A DNA stretch of 64,000 nt from DATFKA01 sp035268885 (GCA_035268885.1 DATFKA010000012.1:36675-100674), one strand, 5' to 3'; shown: positions 9,224 through 18,286, counted from the stretch's first letter. Program-made: numbers and translations. Notes: a model not told the origin generated them from the letters alone.

Positions 9224-9739
9224 TTGGAAAAGTCACCATTATATCGCCACCCAGCTATGCGCCTGCTCAAGAAGGCCATCCTTCGCGAAATCTATTTCCA
9301 GATTGTTGCGACGGGTTTGCTTCTGCTTTTCGGGCTTACCCTGATGCTACTACAGCTCAATGGTAGTGTTTTCCTGAGTATTATTGGCCTGGGCGCCATG
9401 ATGATTAGTGCTTACCTAATTTACCGAAGTGTGCCGGCCCTTGATCTGGAGACCAATCCGCTCTATCGCACCCTGGTCGACGAGCCGCAAGACGTTGTCT
9501 GGATTTATTCGATGATGACGCAGCGTATGCCCTTTGGCCTCGAAATGTTTAAAGTAGGGGTGGTCTATATTTATCTTAAAGACGGTAGTCACCATTCCGT
9601 TTCTGTTCCGGTTCGCAAGCTAAAACTGATCTGTAAATTCCTGGGCAGATTGCTACCTCAAGCCTCTGTGGGGTATACCGAAGAGCGCGCTCAGCAATTC
9701 GAGTTTAATCCCGAATTACTAAAGCGAAAACGCAAGTAA
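9224..9739 (+). CDS. Conserved hypothetical membrane protein, two TM helices
   Basis: The 171-residue protein has a basic N-terminus, two adjacent hydrophobic helices (about residues 25-45 and 48-68) and a soluble C-terminal part of about 100 residues that ends in a lysine/arginine-rich tail (LLKRKRK). The soluble part has alternating hydrophobic strands (VVYIYLKDGSHHSVSVPV) suggestive of a small beta-sheet domain facing the cytoplasm. No known family is recognised. It is divergent from parE and convergent with the DUF4349 lipoprotein gene (6 bp gap). Confidence 0.6.
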   Translation: MEKSPLYRHPAMRLLKKAILREIYFQIVATGLLLLFGLTLMLLQLNGSVFLSIIGLGAMMISAYLIYRSVPALDLETNPLYRTLVDEPQDVVWIYSMMTQRMPFGLEMFKVGVVYIYLKDGSHHSVSVPVRKLKLICKFLGRLLPQASVGYTEERAQQFEFNPELLKRKRK

Positions 9740-9745
9740 GCAACT

Positions 9746-10420
9746 CTAATTTCGTACAAAGAGCCACTTAACCGCCTCGTAAACGCCCAGCCCTATGTAC
9801 CCCAAAACCCCTGGCTTTTTGCGCTCCTTAATCTGTACGGTGATGGTGGAATACTCCTCGAGATGATCCATACGATTCATGCGGCCTTTGAGCAAGTCAA
9901 TTGTCTCATTGAGTCGCTCCAGTTCCCTTTCTACCTTCAGGGCCGCTTCTACGTTTTCCGCTTTCGCCAAAAGCTCCAGGTAGCGATCGCGGGCTTTCTG
10001 GGAATTTTCCAGGCGAATTTGATAATCGAGGTACTGTTCGGTCACATCTTGCCCGGAGACACTACGGTTTTGGACTTTACCCAAAGATGAGATTTCCTGC
10101 AGTGCCGCCTCCAATTGTCCGCTTTTGACCCGGATTACAGCCCGGCTCGTTCCCAACTCCTGTGCGTAGCCCTCGTACCGCTCCGCAATGCGCCCCAGCG
10201 CCTTTCCCGTCGAATCCGGTTGCTCCACAGCCAGGGTTAAATCAGCCGAATAAAGCACTTTGCGTTGTGCTACTTCAGCTTCCGACGAATTAACCTCCAG
10301 TGCGGCGGTCTTTTGGTCCTGTTCAAAGGACCGTACCTCAGCGTATTTTCGGCTTCCACTGCAACTCACCAACACCAGCAGTAAACTGAGCAAGACGAAA
10401 TAGGGGAGTGTCGTTTTCAT
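9746..10420 (-). CDS. DUF4349 domain lipoprotein
   Basis: The 224-residue protein starts MKTTLPYF and has a lipobox LVLVSC, so it is a lipoprotein. The body matches DUF4349: a beta-alpha unit around YSADLTLAVEQPDS, the GYAQELGTS and GKVQNRSVSGQDVTEQY segments, then a long coiled coil (about residues 135-195, rich in Glu/Arg/Leu, with ERELERLNETIDLLKGRM) and the closing YSTITVQI strand. The family usually ends with a TM helix; here there is only a moderately hydrophobic tail (GYIGLGVYEAVKWLFV). The start at 10420 replaces a longer ORF start because it places the signal peptide correctly. Function of DUF4349 is not established. Confidence 0.82.
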   Translation of the reverse strand: MKTTLPYFVLLSLLLVLVSCSGSRKYAEVRSFEQDQKTAALEVNSSEAEVAQRKVLYSADLTLAVEQPDSTGKALGRIAERYEGYAQELGTSRAVIRVKSGQLEAALQEISSLGKVQNRSVSGQDVTEQYLDYQIRLENSQKARDRYLELLAKAENVEAALKVERELERLNETIDLLKGRMNRMDHLEEYSTITVQIKERKKPGVLGYIGLGVYEAVKWLFVRN

Positions 10421-10612
10421 AATTGATTGTTTCTTCCTTAAACGCCAAATCGATAAATATAGCATAAGTGCTCCAAAATAAATAGATCCAACTGACCTGT
10501 TCCGGATTATTTACGCTCCGGACAACAGCTATCCCTCGAAAAACGTTAATATTGCTACTTCGGCAATCTCATTGTCGAAATGACCATTGAAAGGATTAAA
10601 AGATTGAAATAG

Positions 10613-12871
10613 ATGAGAACATTATTGCTGTCTCTAATAACTTGTTTTGTTTTTACCAGCCTACCCGCCCAAAATCCACTGCGCGTGGAAGATATCTGGT
10701 CGCGGGGGGTCTTTAACGCCAAATCCGTACCGGGCTTTAATTTCCTAAAGGACGGACGACACTACACGCGTTTGGAGAATAATCAAATCGTGGAGTATGA
10801 CCTGACCACCGGTCGACCCACCCGCACCATCTTCCAGGGCCAGGCCAATCCGACGGCCGGCTTTAATGGACAGATCAGCTCCTACACCTTTAATGCTGAT
10901 GAAAGTAAGATCCTGATCACCAGTCAGGAGGAAGCCATTTACCGCCGCTCGCGCAAGGCCTATTATTTCATCTACGACCGGGACGAGCAGAGCATGACGC
11001 CCGTTTTTCCGGAAGGTAAACACAGCTACGCTACCCTGAACCCCCAGGCCGACAAAGTTGCTTTTGTCTACCAAAACAACCTTTATTACAAAGACCTCAA
11101 TAACAATGAAATTGTACCAGTCACCACCGACGGCGCCATTAATGAGATCATCAATGGTACCACCGACTGGGTATACGAAGAAGAGTTAGGTTTTGTGAAA
11201 GGATTTGAATGGTCACCAGACGGTAAGAAACTGGCCTATTACCGTTTTGACGAAAGTCAGGTCAAAGAATTTACGATGACCAACTACCGCGATGAAGGCT
11301 ATCCGGAATACGTCACCTTTAAGTACCCAAAAGTCGGCGAAAAGAACTCCGACGTAAGTGTCCACGTCTACGATTTAGCGCAGGGTAAAGTGCTCATGAG
11401 CGGTGCTACCGACGAGCAATGGGAATACATTCCACGCATCCAGTGGACAACGGAAAGGAATGAACTCGTAGTCTTTTTTATGAATCGCCACCAGAATCAC
11501 CTGGTATTACAGTTGTGGAATACGGACAGCGAGCAGAAATCTACCATGCTCGAAGAAAAAAATAAATACTACGTCGACATTCACGACAATTTGACCTTCC
11601 TGCAAGACGGGGAGCGCTTTGTTTGGACCAGCGAAAAAGACGGCTGGAATCACGTTTATCTCTATAATAAGTCAGGCGCAGAATTAGCCCAATTGACCAA
11701 AGGGAAATGGGACGTAACCAGTTTTTACGGAGTTGAGGAAGCCAGGGAGCTGATTTATTTCCAGGCAGCCACCAAGAATCCCATGGAGCGGGAGATTTTG
11801 CAGGTGGGTCTGGATGGTCGCGGCCAAAAAACGGTCGTGGATCAGCCCGGCTACAGCAGCGCGCAGTTTAGCAGTACCTTTGACTACTACGTGCTCAACC
11901 AATCAGATATCAATACGCCTTCCACTTATACCGTCTATAACCGGGCGGGAGAAAAAGTACGCCTGATCGAAGATAATCGCGATCTAAAAATGAAACTCAA
12001 GCAACACGGGGTGCAGGATGCGGAGTTTTTCAGTTTTAAAACGGAAGACCGAGTAGAACTGAACGGCTATATGATCAAACCCAAAAACATGATGCCCAAT
12101 GTAAAGTATCCGGTATTTATGTTCCTCTACGGCGGTCCGGGTAGCCAGCAGGTACTAGACAACTGGCGGGGTACGCGCTTTGTCTGGTTGCAAATGCTTG
12201 CGCAGCAGGGCTTTGTAGTGGCCGTGGTCGATAATCGGGGAACGGGCGCGCGCGGTGAAGAATTCAAAAAAATGACCTACCTGGAGCTCGGTAAATACGA
12301 AACCGAAGACCAGATCGAGGCGGCACGCTACCTGGGTAGCCTCGACTATACCGACGCTTCGCGAATTGGTATTTTTGGCTGGAGCTACGGAGGCTATATG
12401 TCCAGCCTGTGTATCCTGAAAGGAAACGATGTTTTCAAATCTGCCATTGCCGTAGCGCCGGTTACCAACTGGAAATGGTACGATACCATATACACCGAGC
12501 GCTATATGCAGACCGAAGAAGAAAACCCGGATGGCTACCGTGATAATTCCCCGGTTTACTTTGCGGATCGCCTGCGCGGAGACTATTTATTGGTACACGG
12601 ATTGGGCGATGATAATGTCCATTTTCAGCACACGGCCGAGATGGCCAATGCGCTCGTTAGTGCCAATAAGCAGTTTGACACCTATTTCTACCCGAACCGC
12701 AATCACGGTATCTACGGAGATAACGCCCGACTGCACCTGTACACCAAGATGACAAACTTTATCATGGAAAGTCTGCATCGGCCCCTGCCAGCCGGAAAAA
12801 GCAAGACCGTCTCTCCTGATCAACTACGGAAGATGGCACCGGGTAAACGTTTTAATCGGTCGAAGAACTAA
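10613..12871 (+). CDS. S9B family prolyl dipeptidyl peptidase (DPP IV)
   Basis: The 752-residue exported peptidase has a signal peptide (about 1-19), an eight-blade-type DPP IV beta-propeller domain (roughly 40-480), and a C-terminal alpha/beta-hydrolase domain. The nucleophile serine lies in GWSYGGYMS, the acid in HGLGDDNVHF and the histidine in RNHGIYG. The propeller contains YEEELG, the glutamate motif that binds the substrate N-terminus. Such enzymes release X-Pro or X-Ala dipeptides in the periplasm and feed on protein. It leads a run of + strand genes (mltG 13 bp later), so they may share a transcript. Confidence 0.93.
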   Translation: MRTLLLSLITCFVFTSLPAQNPLRVEDIWSRGVFNAKSVPGFNFLKDGRHYTRLENNQIVEYDLTTGRPTRTIFQGQANPTAGFNGQISSYTFNADESKILITSQEEAIYRRSRKAYYFIYDRDEQSMTPVFPEGKHSYATLNPQADKVAFVYQNNLYYKDLNNNEIVPVTTDGAINEIINGTTDWVYEEELGFVKGFEWSPDGKKLAYYRFDESQVKEFTMTNYRDEGYPEYVTFKYPKVGEKNSDVSVHVYDLAQGKVLMSGATDEQWEYIPRIQWTTERNELVVFFMNRHQNHLVLQLWNTDSEQKSTMLEEKNKYYVDIHDNLTFLQDGERFVWTSEKDGWNHVYLYNKSGAELAQLTKGKWDVTSFYGVEEARELIYFQAATKNPMEREILQVGLDGRGQKTVVDQPGYSSAQFSSTFDYYVLNQSDINTPSTYTVYNRAGEKVRLIEDNRDLKMKLKQHGVQDAEFFSFKTEDRVELNGYMIKPKNMMPNVKYPVFMFLYGGPGSQQVLDNWRGTRFVWLQMLAQQGFVVAVVDNRGTGARGEEFKKMTYLELGKYETEDQIEAARYLGSLDYTDASRIGIFGWSYGGYMSSLCILKGNDVFKSAIAVAPVTNWKWYDTIYTERYMQTEEENPDGYRDNSPVYFADRLRGDYLLVHGLGDDNVHFQHTAEMANALVSANKQFDTYFYPNRNHGIYGDNARLHLYTKMTNFIMESLHRPLPAGKSKTVSPDQLRKMAPGKRFNRSKN

Positions 12872-12884
12872 TACCGCAAAAAAG

Positions 12885-13928
12885 ATGAAATTAATCAGAG
12901 TAGGATTAGCCTTGCTATTCGTAGCCGCTCTTGCTATTAGCGGTGCGGCCTTCTGGCTGCAACGCACGATGAACCGGCCCCTTACCCACGATCAGCCTGG
13001 GGAGTATATTACCGTTGAGCGGGGTAGTACCCCCGATCAGGTCATGGCCCAATTGAAGTCAGTAGGAATTATTCACTCCCCCCTGGCGGTAAAAATCTAC
13101 CTCCGCACGGTGGGCGAAGCGCAGAATATCCAGGCCGGGGAATACCAGTTCCCCTCCCCGATTAGCGCAGTGGAAGTATTGGATTTATTAAAAAAAGGAC
13201 GGGAGCGCTCTGCCCGACTGACCATTCCAGAGGGCTGGACACGCTTTGAAATCGCCGGTCGTATCGCCAATGATTTTCCCGTCGAACCAAGTATCAGCAA
13301 AGCCGAGGTACTGCGTCTGATGAACGACGTCTCGCTGATTGAGGATTTTGATCCCAATTCGAAAAACCTGGAAGGATACCTGTATCCCACGACCTACGAA
13401 TTCACCATGGGTACCCCCGCCGAAGAGATTGTTAAAAAGATGGTAGCCCAGTTTAAGGCCGTCTGGGAGCCCGGCTGGACAAAAAGAGCCCGGGAACTGG
13501 GCAGAACGCCTCAGGAAATTGTCACCATTGCCAGTCTGATCGAAAACGAATCTAAATTTGATGCAGAACGAAAGCGCGTTGCTTCGGTGATTTACAATCG
13601 CCTGGATCGGGGAATGGCCCTGGGCATTGATGCAACCAACGTCTACATTGCCAAACTGCTCGGCCGCTGGGACGGTATACTACATAAAAGCGACCTGGAG
13701 ATCGATCACCCCTACAATACGCGCAAGGTAATGGGATTGCCACCGGGGCCCATTTCTTCGGCAAGCCGCTCTGCTTTCGAAGCGGCGCTTTATCCCGAGC
13801 AGAGTGATTATTTATTTTACGTTCTGGACGTTGATCGCAACGACGGCTCGCATAACTTCTATGAAACCGCGGCAGGATTTGCCCAGGGGAAGGCCAAATA
13901 CCAACGCTGGTTGGCCAGGCAACGCTAA
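12885..13928 (+). CDS. mltG: Endolytic murein transglycosylase MltG
   Basis: A 347-residue YceG/MltG protein: short cytoplasmic N-terminus, one TM helix (about 5-25), a LysM-like subdomain (VERGSTPDQVMAQLKSVGII, EYQFPSP), then the catalytic domain with the conserved glutamate in SLIENESKFDAERKRVASV and the substrate-site segments NTRKVMGLPPGPISS and DVDRNDGSHNFYETAAGF. It cuts nascent peptidoglycan glycan strands at the inner membrane and sets strand length. Length and motifs are complete. It follows the DPP IV gene by 13 bp and precedes a GNAT gene by 5 bp. Confidence 0.95.
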   Translation: MKLIRVGLALLFVAALAISGAAFWLQRTMNRPLTHDQPGEYITVERGSTPDQVMAQLKSVGIIHSPLAVKIYLRTVGEAQNIQAGEYQFPSPISAVEVLDLLKKGRERSARLTIPEGWTRFEIAGRIANDFPVEPSISKAEVLRLMNDVSLIEDFDPNSKNLEGYLYPTTYEFTMGTPAEEIVKKMVAQFKAVWEPGWTKRARELGRTPQEIVTIASLIENESKFDAERKRVASVIYNRLDRGMALGIDATNVYIAKLLGRWDGILHKSDLEIDHPYNTRKVMGLPPGPISSASRSAFEAALYPEQSDYLFYVLDVDRNDGSHNFYETAAGFAQGKAKYQRWLARQR

Positions 13929-13933
13929 GCTAA

Positions 13934-14341
13934 ATGGTACAGATTAAACGCATTGATGGCCGGGATACCTGGCCGATTCGGCATCAGGTGATGTGGCCAG
14001 ATAAACCCCTGGCGTACATTAAGCTCCCGGAAGATGCCCGGGGCCTGCACTTTGGTCTCTTTGTTCAGGAGCACCTGGTGAGTGTAGTCTCTCTTTTCGT
14101 AAGCGGAAAAACGGCACAATTCCGAAAATTTGCTACCTTAGAAACTGAACAGGGCAAGGGGTATGGCAGCCAATTACTCCAGGGTGTATTTCAAGTCGCC
14201 AAAGAGCAGGGCGTAGAACGTATCTGGTGTAATGCCCGCGCCTCTAAAGTGGCCTTTTATAGTCGATTTGGCTTACAGGCCACTGAAAAGACTTTTACCA
14301 AAGGCGGTATCAAATACGTAATTTTGAACGCCCCCCTTTAA
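13934..14341 (+). CDS. GNAT family N-acetyltransferase
   Basis: A 135-residue single-domain GNAT protein. The acetyl-CoA pyrophosphate-binding loop is visible as EQGKGYGSQLL, after the strand AQFRKFATLE, and the C-terminal strand/helix WCNARASKVAFYSRFGL is typical of the fold (YxxxGF). The acceptor substrate is unknown. It lies 5 bp after mltG. Its last two codons run into a short tandem repeat. Confidence 0.82.
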   Translation: MVQIKRIDGRDTWPIRHQVMWPDKPLAYIKLPEDARGLHFGLFVQEHLVSVVSLFVSGKTAQFRKFATLETEQGKGYGSQLLQGVFQVAKEQGVERIWCNARASKVAFYSRFGLQATEKTFTKGGIKYVILNAPL

Positions 14342-14377
14342 CCTTTTTACTTTAACCTTCTTACTTTAACCTTTTCA
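14336..14377. repeat. Three tandem 14-bp units
   Basis: Three consecutive near-identical copies of CTTTAACCTTYTTA (14336-14349, 14350-14363, 14364-14377). They overlap the stop codon of the GNAT gene and fill the whole gap up to the YbjQ start codon at 14381, so copy-number change would alter the spacing between the two genes. Confidence 0.8.
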
Positions 14378-14380
14378 CCT

Positions 14381-14704
14381 ATGATTATCACCTCTACCGA
14401 CCACATCGCTGGTTACGAAATTACCGAGACACTAGACATTGCCCGTGGCAGTACCGTTCGCGCCCGTAATCTGGGACGTGACATCTTCGCCGGACTAAAA
14501 AATCTGGTGGGTGGAGAGATTCGGGAATACACCCAATTAATGGCCGCAGCACGCGAGCAGGCCATCGAGCGTATGGAGGCGGATGCCGAGGACCTTGGTG
14601 CCGACGCTATCATTAACGTACGTTTTATGACGGCCATGGTAATGCAGGGGGCCTCGGAAATACTGGCTTACGGTACGGCGGTTAAGATTAGGAAAATAGC
14701 TTAG
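14381..14704 (+). CDS. YbjQ/UPF0145 family heavy-metal-binding-like protein
   Basis: The 107-residue protein fits the YbjQ (UPF0145) family in length and pattern: N-terminal strand TSTDHIAGYEI, the segment GSTVRARNLGRDIFAGLKNLVGGEI, the long helix with AREQAIERMEADAEDLGADA, and the closing AYGTAVKI strand. These proteins form pentameric rings; their role is not established, and the metal-binding name rests on fold similarity. It lies between the GNAT and smpB genes on the same strand. Confidence 0.88.
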   Translation: MIITSTDHIAGYEITETLDIARGSTVRARNLGRDIFAGLKNLVGGEIREYTQLMAAAREQAIERMEADAEDLGADAIINVRFMTAMVMQGASEILAYGTAVKIRKIA

Positions 14705-14792
14705 GCCGGGACTTCGGACCTTGCTGCGACGAACTATTTTGCCGGTAGAATCCTTTATATGAAAAACTAACCCACCGAAGAAACGAAAAACT

Positions 14793-15260
14793 ATGGCTAA
14801 AAAAGAAATAAGAGACGTTGAAATTGTCAATCGGCGTGCCCGATTTGAGTACCACTTTGATTCTAAATACGAAGCGGGTATCAAATTAACCGGTACCGAG
14901 GTCAAGTCGGTGCGAATGGGGCAAGCTAACCTCTCCGACGCCTACTGTGTCTTTGAAGACGGAGAGCTCTACGTCGTCAGTATGTTCATTTCAGAATACA
15001 AATTTGCCAACCAGTTTAACCACGAGACCCGCCGCAAACGCAAGCTCCTGCTCAAGAAAAATCAGCTGCGCAAACTGGAGAAAAAGGTAAAAGAGCGCGG
15101 CTTCACGATTGTACCCTATCGCCTGTACTTCAATGATCGGAACTTTGTTAAAGTAGAAATCGCCCTTGCTCAGGGTAAAAAGGTGTACGATAAGCGGCAG
15201 TCAATCAAGGAAAAAGATGCGAAGCGCGATCTCGCCCGGATAAAAAAAGTGAGATTATAG
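14793..15260 (+). CDS. smpB: SsrA-binding protein SmpB
   Basis: The 155-residue protein is a complete SmpB: N-terminal oligonucleotide-binding barrel (NRRARFEYHF...YEAGIKLTGTEVKSVR), the conserved DAYCVFEDGELYVVSMFI, the KRKLLLKKNQLRKLEKKVKERGFTIVPYRLYF segment and the basic C-terminal tail (YDKRQSIKEKDAKRDLAR) that enters the ribosomal mRNA channel. It binds tmRNA and alanyl-tRNA-like structure to rescue stalled ribosomes. The tmRNA gene itself is not seen in the window. Confidence 0.97.
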   Translation: MAKKEIRDVEIVNRRARFEYHFDSKYEAGIKLTGTEVKSVRMGQANLSDAYCVFEDGELYVVSMFISEYKFANQFNHETRRKRKLLLKKNQLRKLEKKVKERGFTIVPYRLYFNDRNFVKVEIALAQGKKVYDKRQSIKEKDAKRDLARIKKVRL

Positions 15261-15412
15261 TACCCTCTGTGTAAAAACCAATTTTATTCTGTGGATTTCT
15301 GCCTAGTATACCTTACATTAGCATTGATAGTTAGGCTAGGAAAAGAAAAATTGGAATCTATCCATTTTGATTTTCTTTATTGCCTATTCCACCACCTCAA
15401 AATTTTCAATGT

Positions 15413-15754
15413 ATGAGTAAATTTGATGAAGCAATTGCGCTTTATAAGGAAGAAATGAAAAAGATGAAAATTTCCATCGACGAAGAGCTACTCCACGGAA
15501 TAACCAAATCGTTGGGACCATCTATCTACTCTGAAGATTCAAACAAAGTATCTTGTTCTGATCCCGAAGAGCTGGCACGCGTAAAAAAGAACTTCATGAT
15601 CAAAAAGCTTGGTCTTGATGATAGCCCTACATTGGATGACCATGTGAAAGCAGTCTGCGAGGAAATGGGAACTTCTAATCGCCGTAAGTTCCGTGCGATC
15701 TTTTATTATTTGATCGTGCAGAAGTACAAAGGAAAGCGTTCTATGTTCGTTTAA
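15413..15754 (+). CDS. DUF2853 family protein
   Basis: The 113-residue protein starts MSKFDEAIALYKEEM and matches the small helical DUF2853 family: a lysine/glutamate-rich N-terminal helix, the SxSxxELARVKKNFMIKKLGL segment and the RRKFRAIFYYLIVQKYK C-terminus. The 11 codons upstream in the same frame are proline-rich and unlike the family, so the start at 15413 is preferred. A strong terminator follows. The function of the family is unknown. Confidence 0.8.
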   Translation: MSKFDEAIALYKEEMKKMKISIDEELLHGITKSLGPSIYSEDSNKVSCSDPEELARVKKNFMIKKLGLDDSPTLDDHVKAVCEEMGTSNRRKFRAIFYYLIVQKYKGKRSMFV

Positions 15755-15785
15755 GACATTGAAGTGGATTAAACTTTTTCACACT

Positions 15786-15822
15786 AAAGCATCTATGTTA
15801 GTGATGGCATAGGTGCTTTTTG
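15786..15822 (+). terminator. Intrinsic terminator after the DUF2853 gene
   Basis: AAAGCATCTATG and CATAGGTGCTTTTT form a stem with one mismatch around a ten-base loop, and a T-run follows on the plus strand. It closes the run of + strand genes starting at 10613. Confidence 0.75.
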
Positions 15823-15884
15823 GTGGTCCATAAACTATTTCAATACGGCAAAGCGTTTTATGAATACACCAGTACTTTAAAGCT

Positions 15885-16745
15885 ATGAAAACCTTCGCCA
15901 CCGTACTCTGTCTGATTTTGCTACTTTCCTGTCAGAATGGTCCGACCGTACAGGCACAGGAAATCACAACCGATAGTCTGCCGACCCCCACATTTTTGCC
16001 GGAAGGCCAAACCATCGCAGACCGTTTCCTCCCCCCGGCTGACTTTCAGCGATCTACCGTACCCAAAGGCTCTTTCGCGGGTTTTTTGCGTACGCTTCCA
16101 CTTGAAAAACACGGAGCCCCCGTACATTATTTCGACGGCAAAATCAAAAACCGAAAAGATGTACACGTGGCCGTCATTGACCTGGAGGTCGGAGACCGTG
16201 ATCTACAACAGTGTGCGGATGCTATCATGCGCCTGCGAGCCGAATACCTCTATCAAAATAAGAAATACGATCAAATCGCTTTTAATTTCACGAATGGTTT
16301 TCGCGCGGATTATGCTAAATGGAGAGCCGGTCAACGGATTAAGGTAGAGGGTAACGAGGTCAGCTGGACGGATGCCGGGCGACCCGACGACTCTTATGAG
16401 CACTTCCGAAAATACCTGGATATGGTCTTTGCCTACGCCGGTACCCTTTCCCTCGAAAGAGAACTGGCCCCCGTATCCATCGACAGTATTCAGATCGGTG
16501 ATGTATTTATCAGAGGCGGCAGCCCCGGACACGCCATTATCGTAGTAGATTTGGCCGAAAATGAAGATAGCGGGGAGCGGCTCTTTCTACTGGCTCAATC
16601 TTATATGCCCGCACAAGACATTCACTTGCTGAGTAACCCCAGGAATAAACGACTCAGTCCCTGGTACACCAACCGGTTTAATGGGCGCCTGGTAACGCCC
16701 GAATGGATGTTTGAGCAAGAACAGCTTAGACGATTTAAACCTTAA
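15885..16745 (+). CDS. DUF4846 domain lipoprotein
   Basis: The 286-residue protein has a lipobox (LILLLSCQ) and the hallmarks of DUF4846: FAGFLRTLPL, VAVIDLEVGDRDLQQCADAIMRLRAEYL, FNFTNGFRADYAKW, and the closing GDVFIRGGSPGHAIIVVDLA. The last segment has the cysteine-free arrangement of an NlpC-like fold, but no catalytic cysteine was seen. Function unknown; envelope location follows from the lipobox. It converges with the DUF547 gene, and their stop codons overlap by 4 bp (TTAA). Confidence 0.82.
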   Translation: MKTFATVLCLILLLSCQNGPTVQAQEITTDSLPTPTFLPEGQTIADRFLPPADFQRSTVPKGSFAGFLRTLPLEKHGAPVHYFDGKIKNRKDVHVAVIDLEVGDRDLQQCADAIMRLRAEYLYQNKKYDQIAFNFTNGFRADYAKWRAGQRIKVEGNEVSWTDAGRPDDSYEHFRKYLDMVFAYAGTLSLERELAPVSIDSIQIGDVFIRGGSPGHAIIVVDLAENEDSGERLFLLAQSYMPAQDIHLLSNPRNKRLSPWYTNRFNGRLVTPEWMFEQEQLRRFKP

Positions 16746-17509
16746 TCCCGCTGCTCATTCAAGCTCCAGTTGTAATCCCGAAATTCTACCTTGGCATCCT
16801 GATTAATCTGAACGTCCTCACTGTATTTATTCAGAAATTCAATACGCGAGTCGTATTGCTTTTTGAAATCGCCCCAGTACCAGGTCAAGATCTTAGAAAG
16901 CTGTACTCGGTCGGGCGCCAATATATTTTTATCTCCGTTGACAAACTCGCGGGTCACCCGCTCCAATTGTTGGTCTACAATATCAGCCTGGTAGGCGAAA
17001 TTGGCTAACTTGGGACAAGAACGGGCCGCACAATTTACCGCGAAGTGAATACGTGGCTCATTAAATTTAGGTCGGATAATCCCGTGCTCAATATTATTTA
17101 GACTATAGGCCTGCCCTTCGATCTCAATAAACTCGATATCAAACACGCCATTTACAAAGGGAATACCCGATTTGATATCCTTGATACTCTTCGTAGGGTA
17201 ATTATCGATAATTAATTTTACCGTGAAAGCATTATAGGCATTGATCCAATAAGCCAATCGCTCGTCACGGTTCCAGTTCTTCTTGTTGGGATGGTGATTG
17301 CGCAGGGTGTTCAAATAGCGATTAAAGCGCATACTATCGGCTATGATGCCCTGGTAATCCACCAGACCGGCTTCATTTACGTGATCTTTCAGTATACGAT
17401 CCCAATCGTTGTGTTGAATGGGCTGGGAGCCAGATTGTACATCCTTAACTTTACATTGGTTTAGGGTGAGCAAAGACAGCAAGCAAATGAATAATTGGTA
17501 AATACGCAT
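16742..17509 (-). CDS. DUF547 domain exported protein
   Basis: The 255-residue protein has a signal peptide ending in a possible lipobox (LLTLNQC) and then the DUF547 domain, recognisable by YWINAYNAFTVKLIIDNYP, IRPKFNEPRIHFAVNCAARSCP and LSKILTWYWGDF. The His and Cys residues of the HFAVNC..RSCP motif suggest a thiol or hydrolase site, but the activity of DUF547 is not established. The start at 17509 was chosen over a start 14 codons upstream because it gives a normal signal peptide. Confidence 0.85.
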   Translation of the reverse strand: MRIYQLFICLLSLLTLNQCKVKDVQSGSQPIQHNDWDRILKDHVNEAGLVDYQGIIADSMRFNRYLNTLRNHHPNKKNWNRDERLAYWINAYNAFTVKLIIDNYPTKSIKDIKSGIPFVNGVFDIEFIEIEGQAYSLNNIEHGIIRPKFNEPRIHFAVNCAARSCPKLANFAYQADIVDQQLERVTREFVNGDKNILAPDRVQLSKILTWYWGDFKKQYDSRIEFLNKYSEDVQINQDAKVEFRDYNWSLNEQRD

Positions 17510-17610
17510 GGTTTTCCGTTTATTTTGAGTAATACTCTTCGACAACAACACATACGGGGAAATGTATGCTGTCAGTTTTCAAATTTCAGCGTATTGTCCC
17601 AGAGCGGACG

Positions 17611-17645
17611 CTAGTGGCTCAGAAAACAACCCCCCGAGCCTCTAG
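17611..17645 (-). terminator. Hairpin at the end of the HD gene
   Basis: CTAGTGGCTC (17611-17620) pairs with GAGCCTCTAG (17636-17645) with one mismatch. The stem overlaps the stop codon of the HD-domain gene and has no long T-run, so termination is likely but not certain. Confidence 0.45.
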
Positions 17646-18196
17646 GATGGAGGGGCTTGCAGGTCTAATTCTTCCTTGTTTTCCTGTAGCACTTTGATGA
17701 TGAAAGCAATCAGGTCTTTCAAGTCCCAGCCGATCAGTTCGGCCCCCTTACGTACTTCATCACGGTCGACACTGGCGGCGAAAGTCTTGGTTTTTAATTT
17801 CTTGGTCACGGATTTCACTTTCATCCCCTCTATGCGCGTCGGCCGAATCAGCGCAGCTGCGTAAATAAATCCGGTCAATTCATCGGCAGCAACAATACAT
17901 TTATCTAATGGGCTCTCGCGAGGTACCTTCCATTTGGTATAATGTCCGGCAATCGCGTGGGCAATTTCTGTTTCGCCCATTTCTTCTAGTTGCTTTACGA
18001 TAACATTGGGGTGCTGATCCGGATACTTCTCGTAATCGGCATCGTGGAGCAAACCGGTAGCGGCGAAGGTTTCAGGGTCTTCGCCAAAATGCCTGGCCAT
18101 GGCTTCCATCACTAATTCTACGGTGCGGGCGTGACGCAAAAGCGATGCTCCCGTCGTCATACTTTCGAGGATGGTTCTGGCTTCTGATCTGGTCAT
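17642..18196 (-). CDS. HD domain phosphohydrolase
   Basis: The 184-residue protein carries an HD metal-site arrangement: His22 in LLRHART, His51-Asp52 in GLLHDADY, and later HAIAGH and AADELTGF supplying further ligands. It resembles the HDIG-type small hydrolases often annotated near tRNA or nucleotide metabolism genes; the substrate is unknown. The C-terminal ~60 residues form a helical tail (KVKSVTKKLKTKTF, WDLKDLIAFIIKVLQEN). It is divergent from the hypothetical/Crp pair, with a 14-bp palindrome in the shared promoter region. Confidence 0.85.
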   Translation of the reverse strand: MTRSEARTILESMTTGASLLRHARTVELVMEAMARHFGEDPETFAATGLLHDADYEKYPDQHPNVIVKQLEEMGETEIAHAIAGHYTKWKVPRESPLDKCIVAADELTGFIYAAALIRPTRIEGMKVKSVTKKLKTKTFAASVDRDEVRKGAELIGWDLKDLIAFIIKVLQENKEELDLQAPPS

Positions 18197-18228
18197 GTTT
18201 TATTTCGTTTTGATCTATACGGATGAGT

Positions 18229-18242
18229 CAAGGCATGCCTTG
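18229..18242. promoter_or_regulatory. 14-bp perfect palindrome in a divergent promoter region
   Basis: CAAGGCATGCCTTG is a perfect palindrome 33 bases upstream of the HD start codon and 44 bases upstream of the operon that contains a Crp/Fnr regulator. Its size fits a Crp/Fnr operator, so autoregulation is possible. It could also be part of a palindromic repeat. Confidence 0.35.
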
Positions 18243-18286
18243 TCTTTACGTCAAATTAGTTTATATTTCTGTAAAATAGCATCCTT

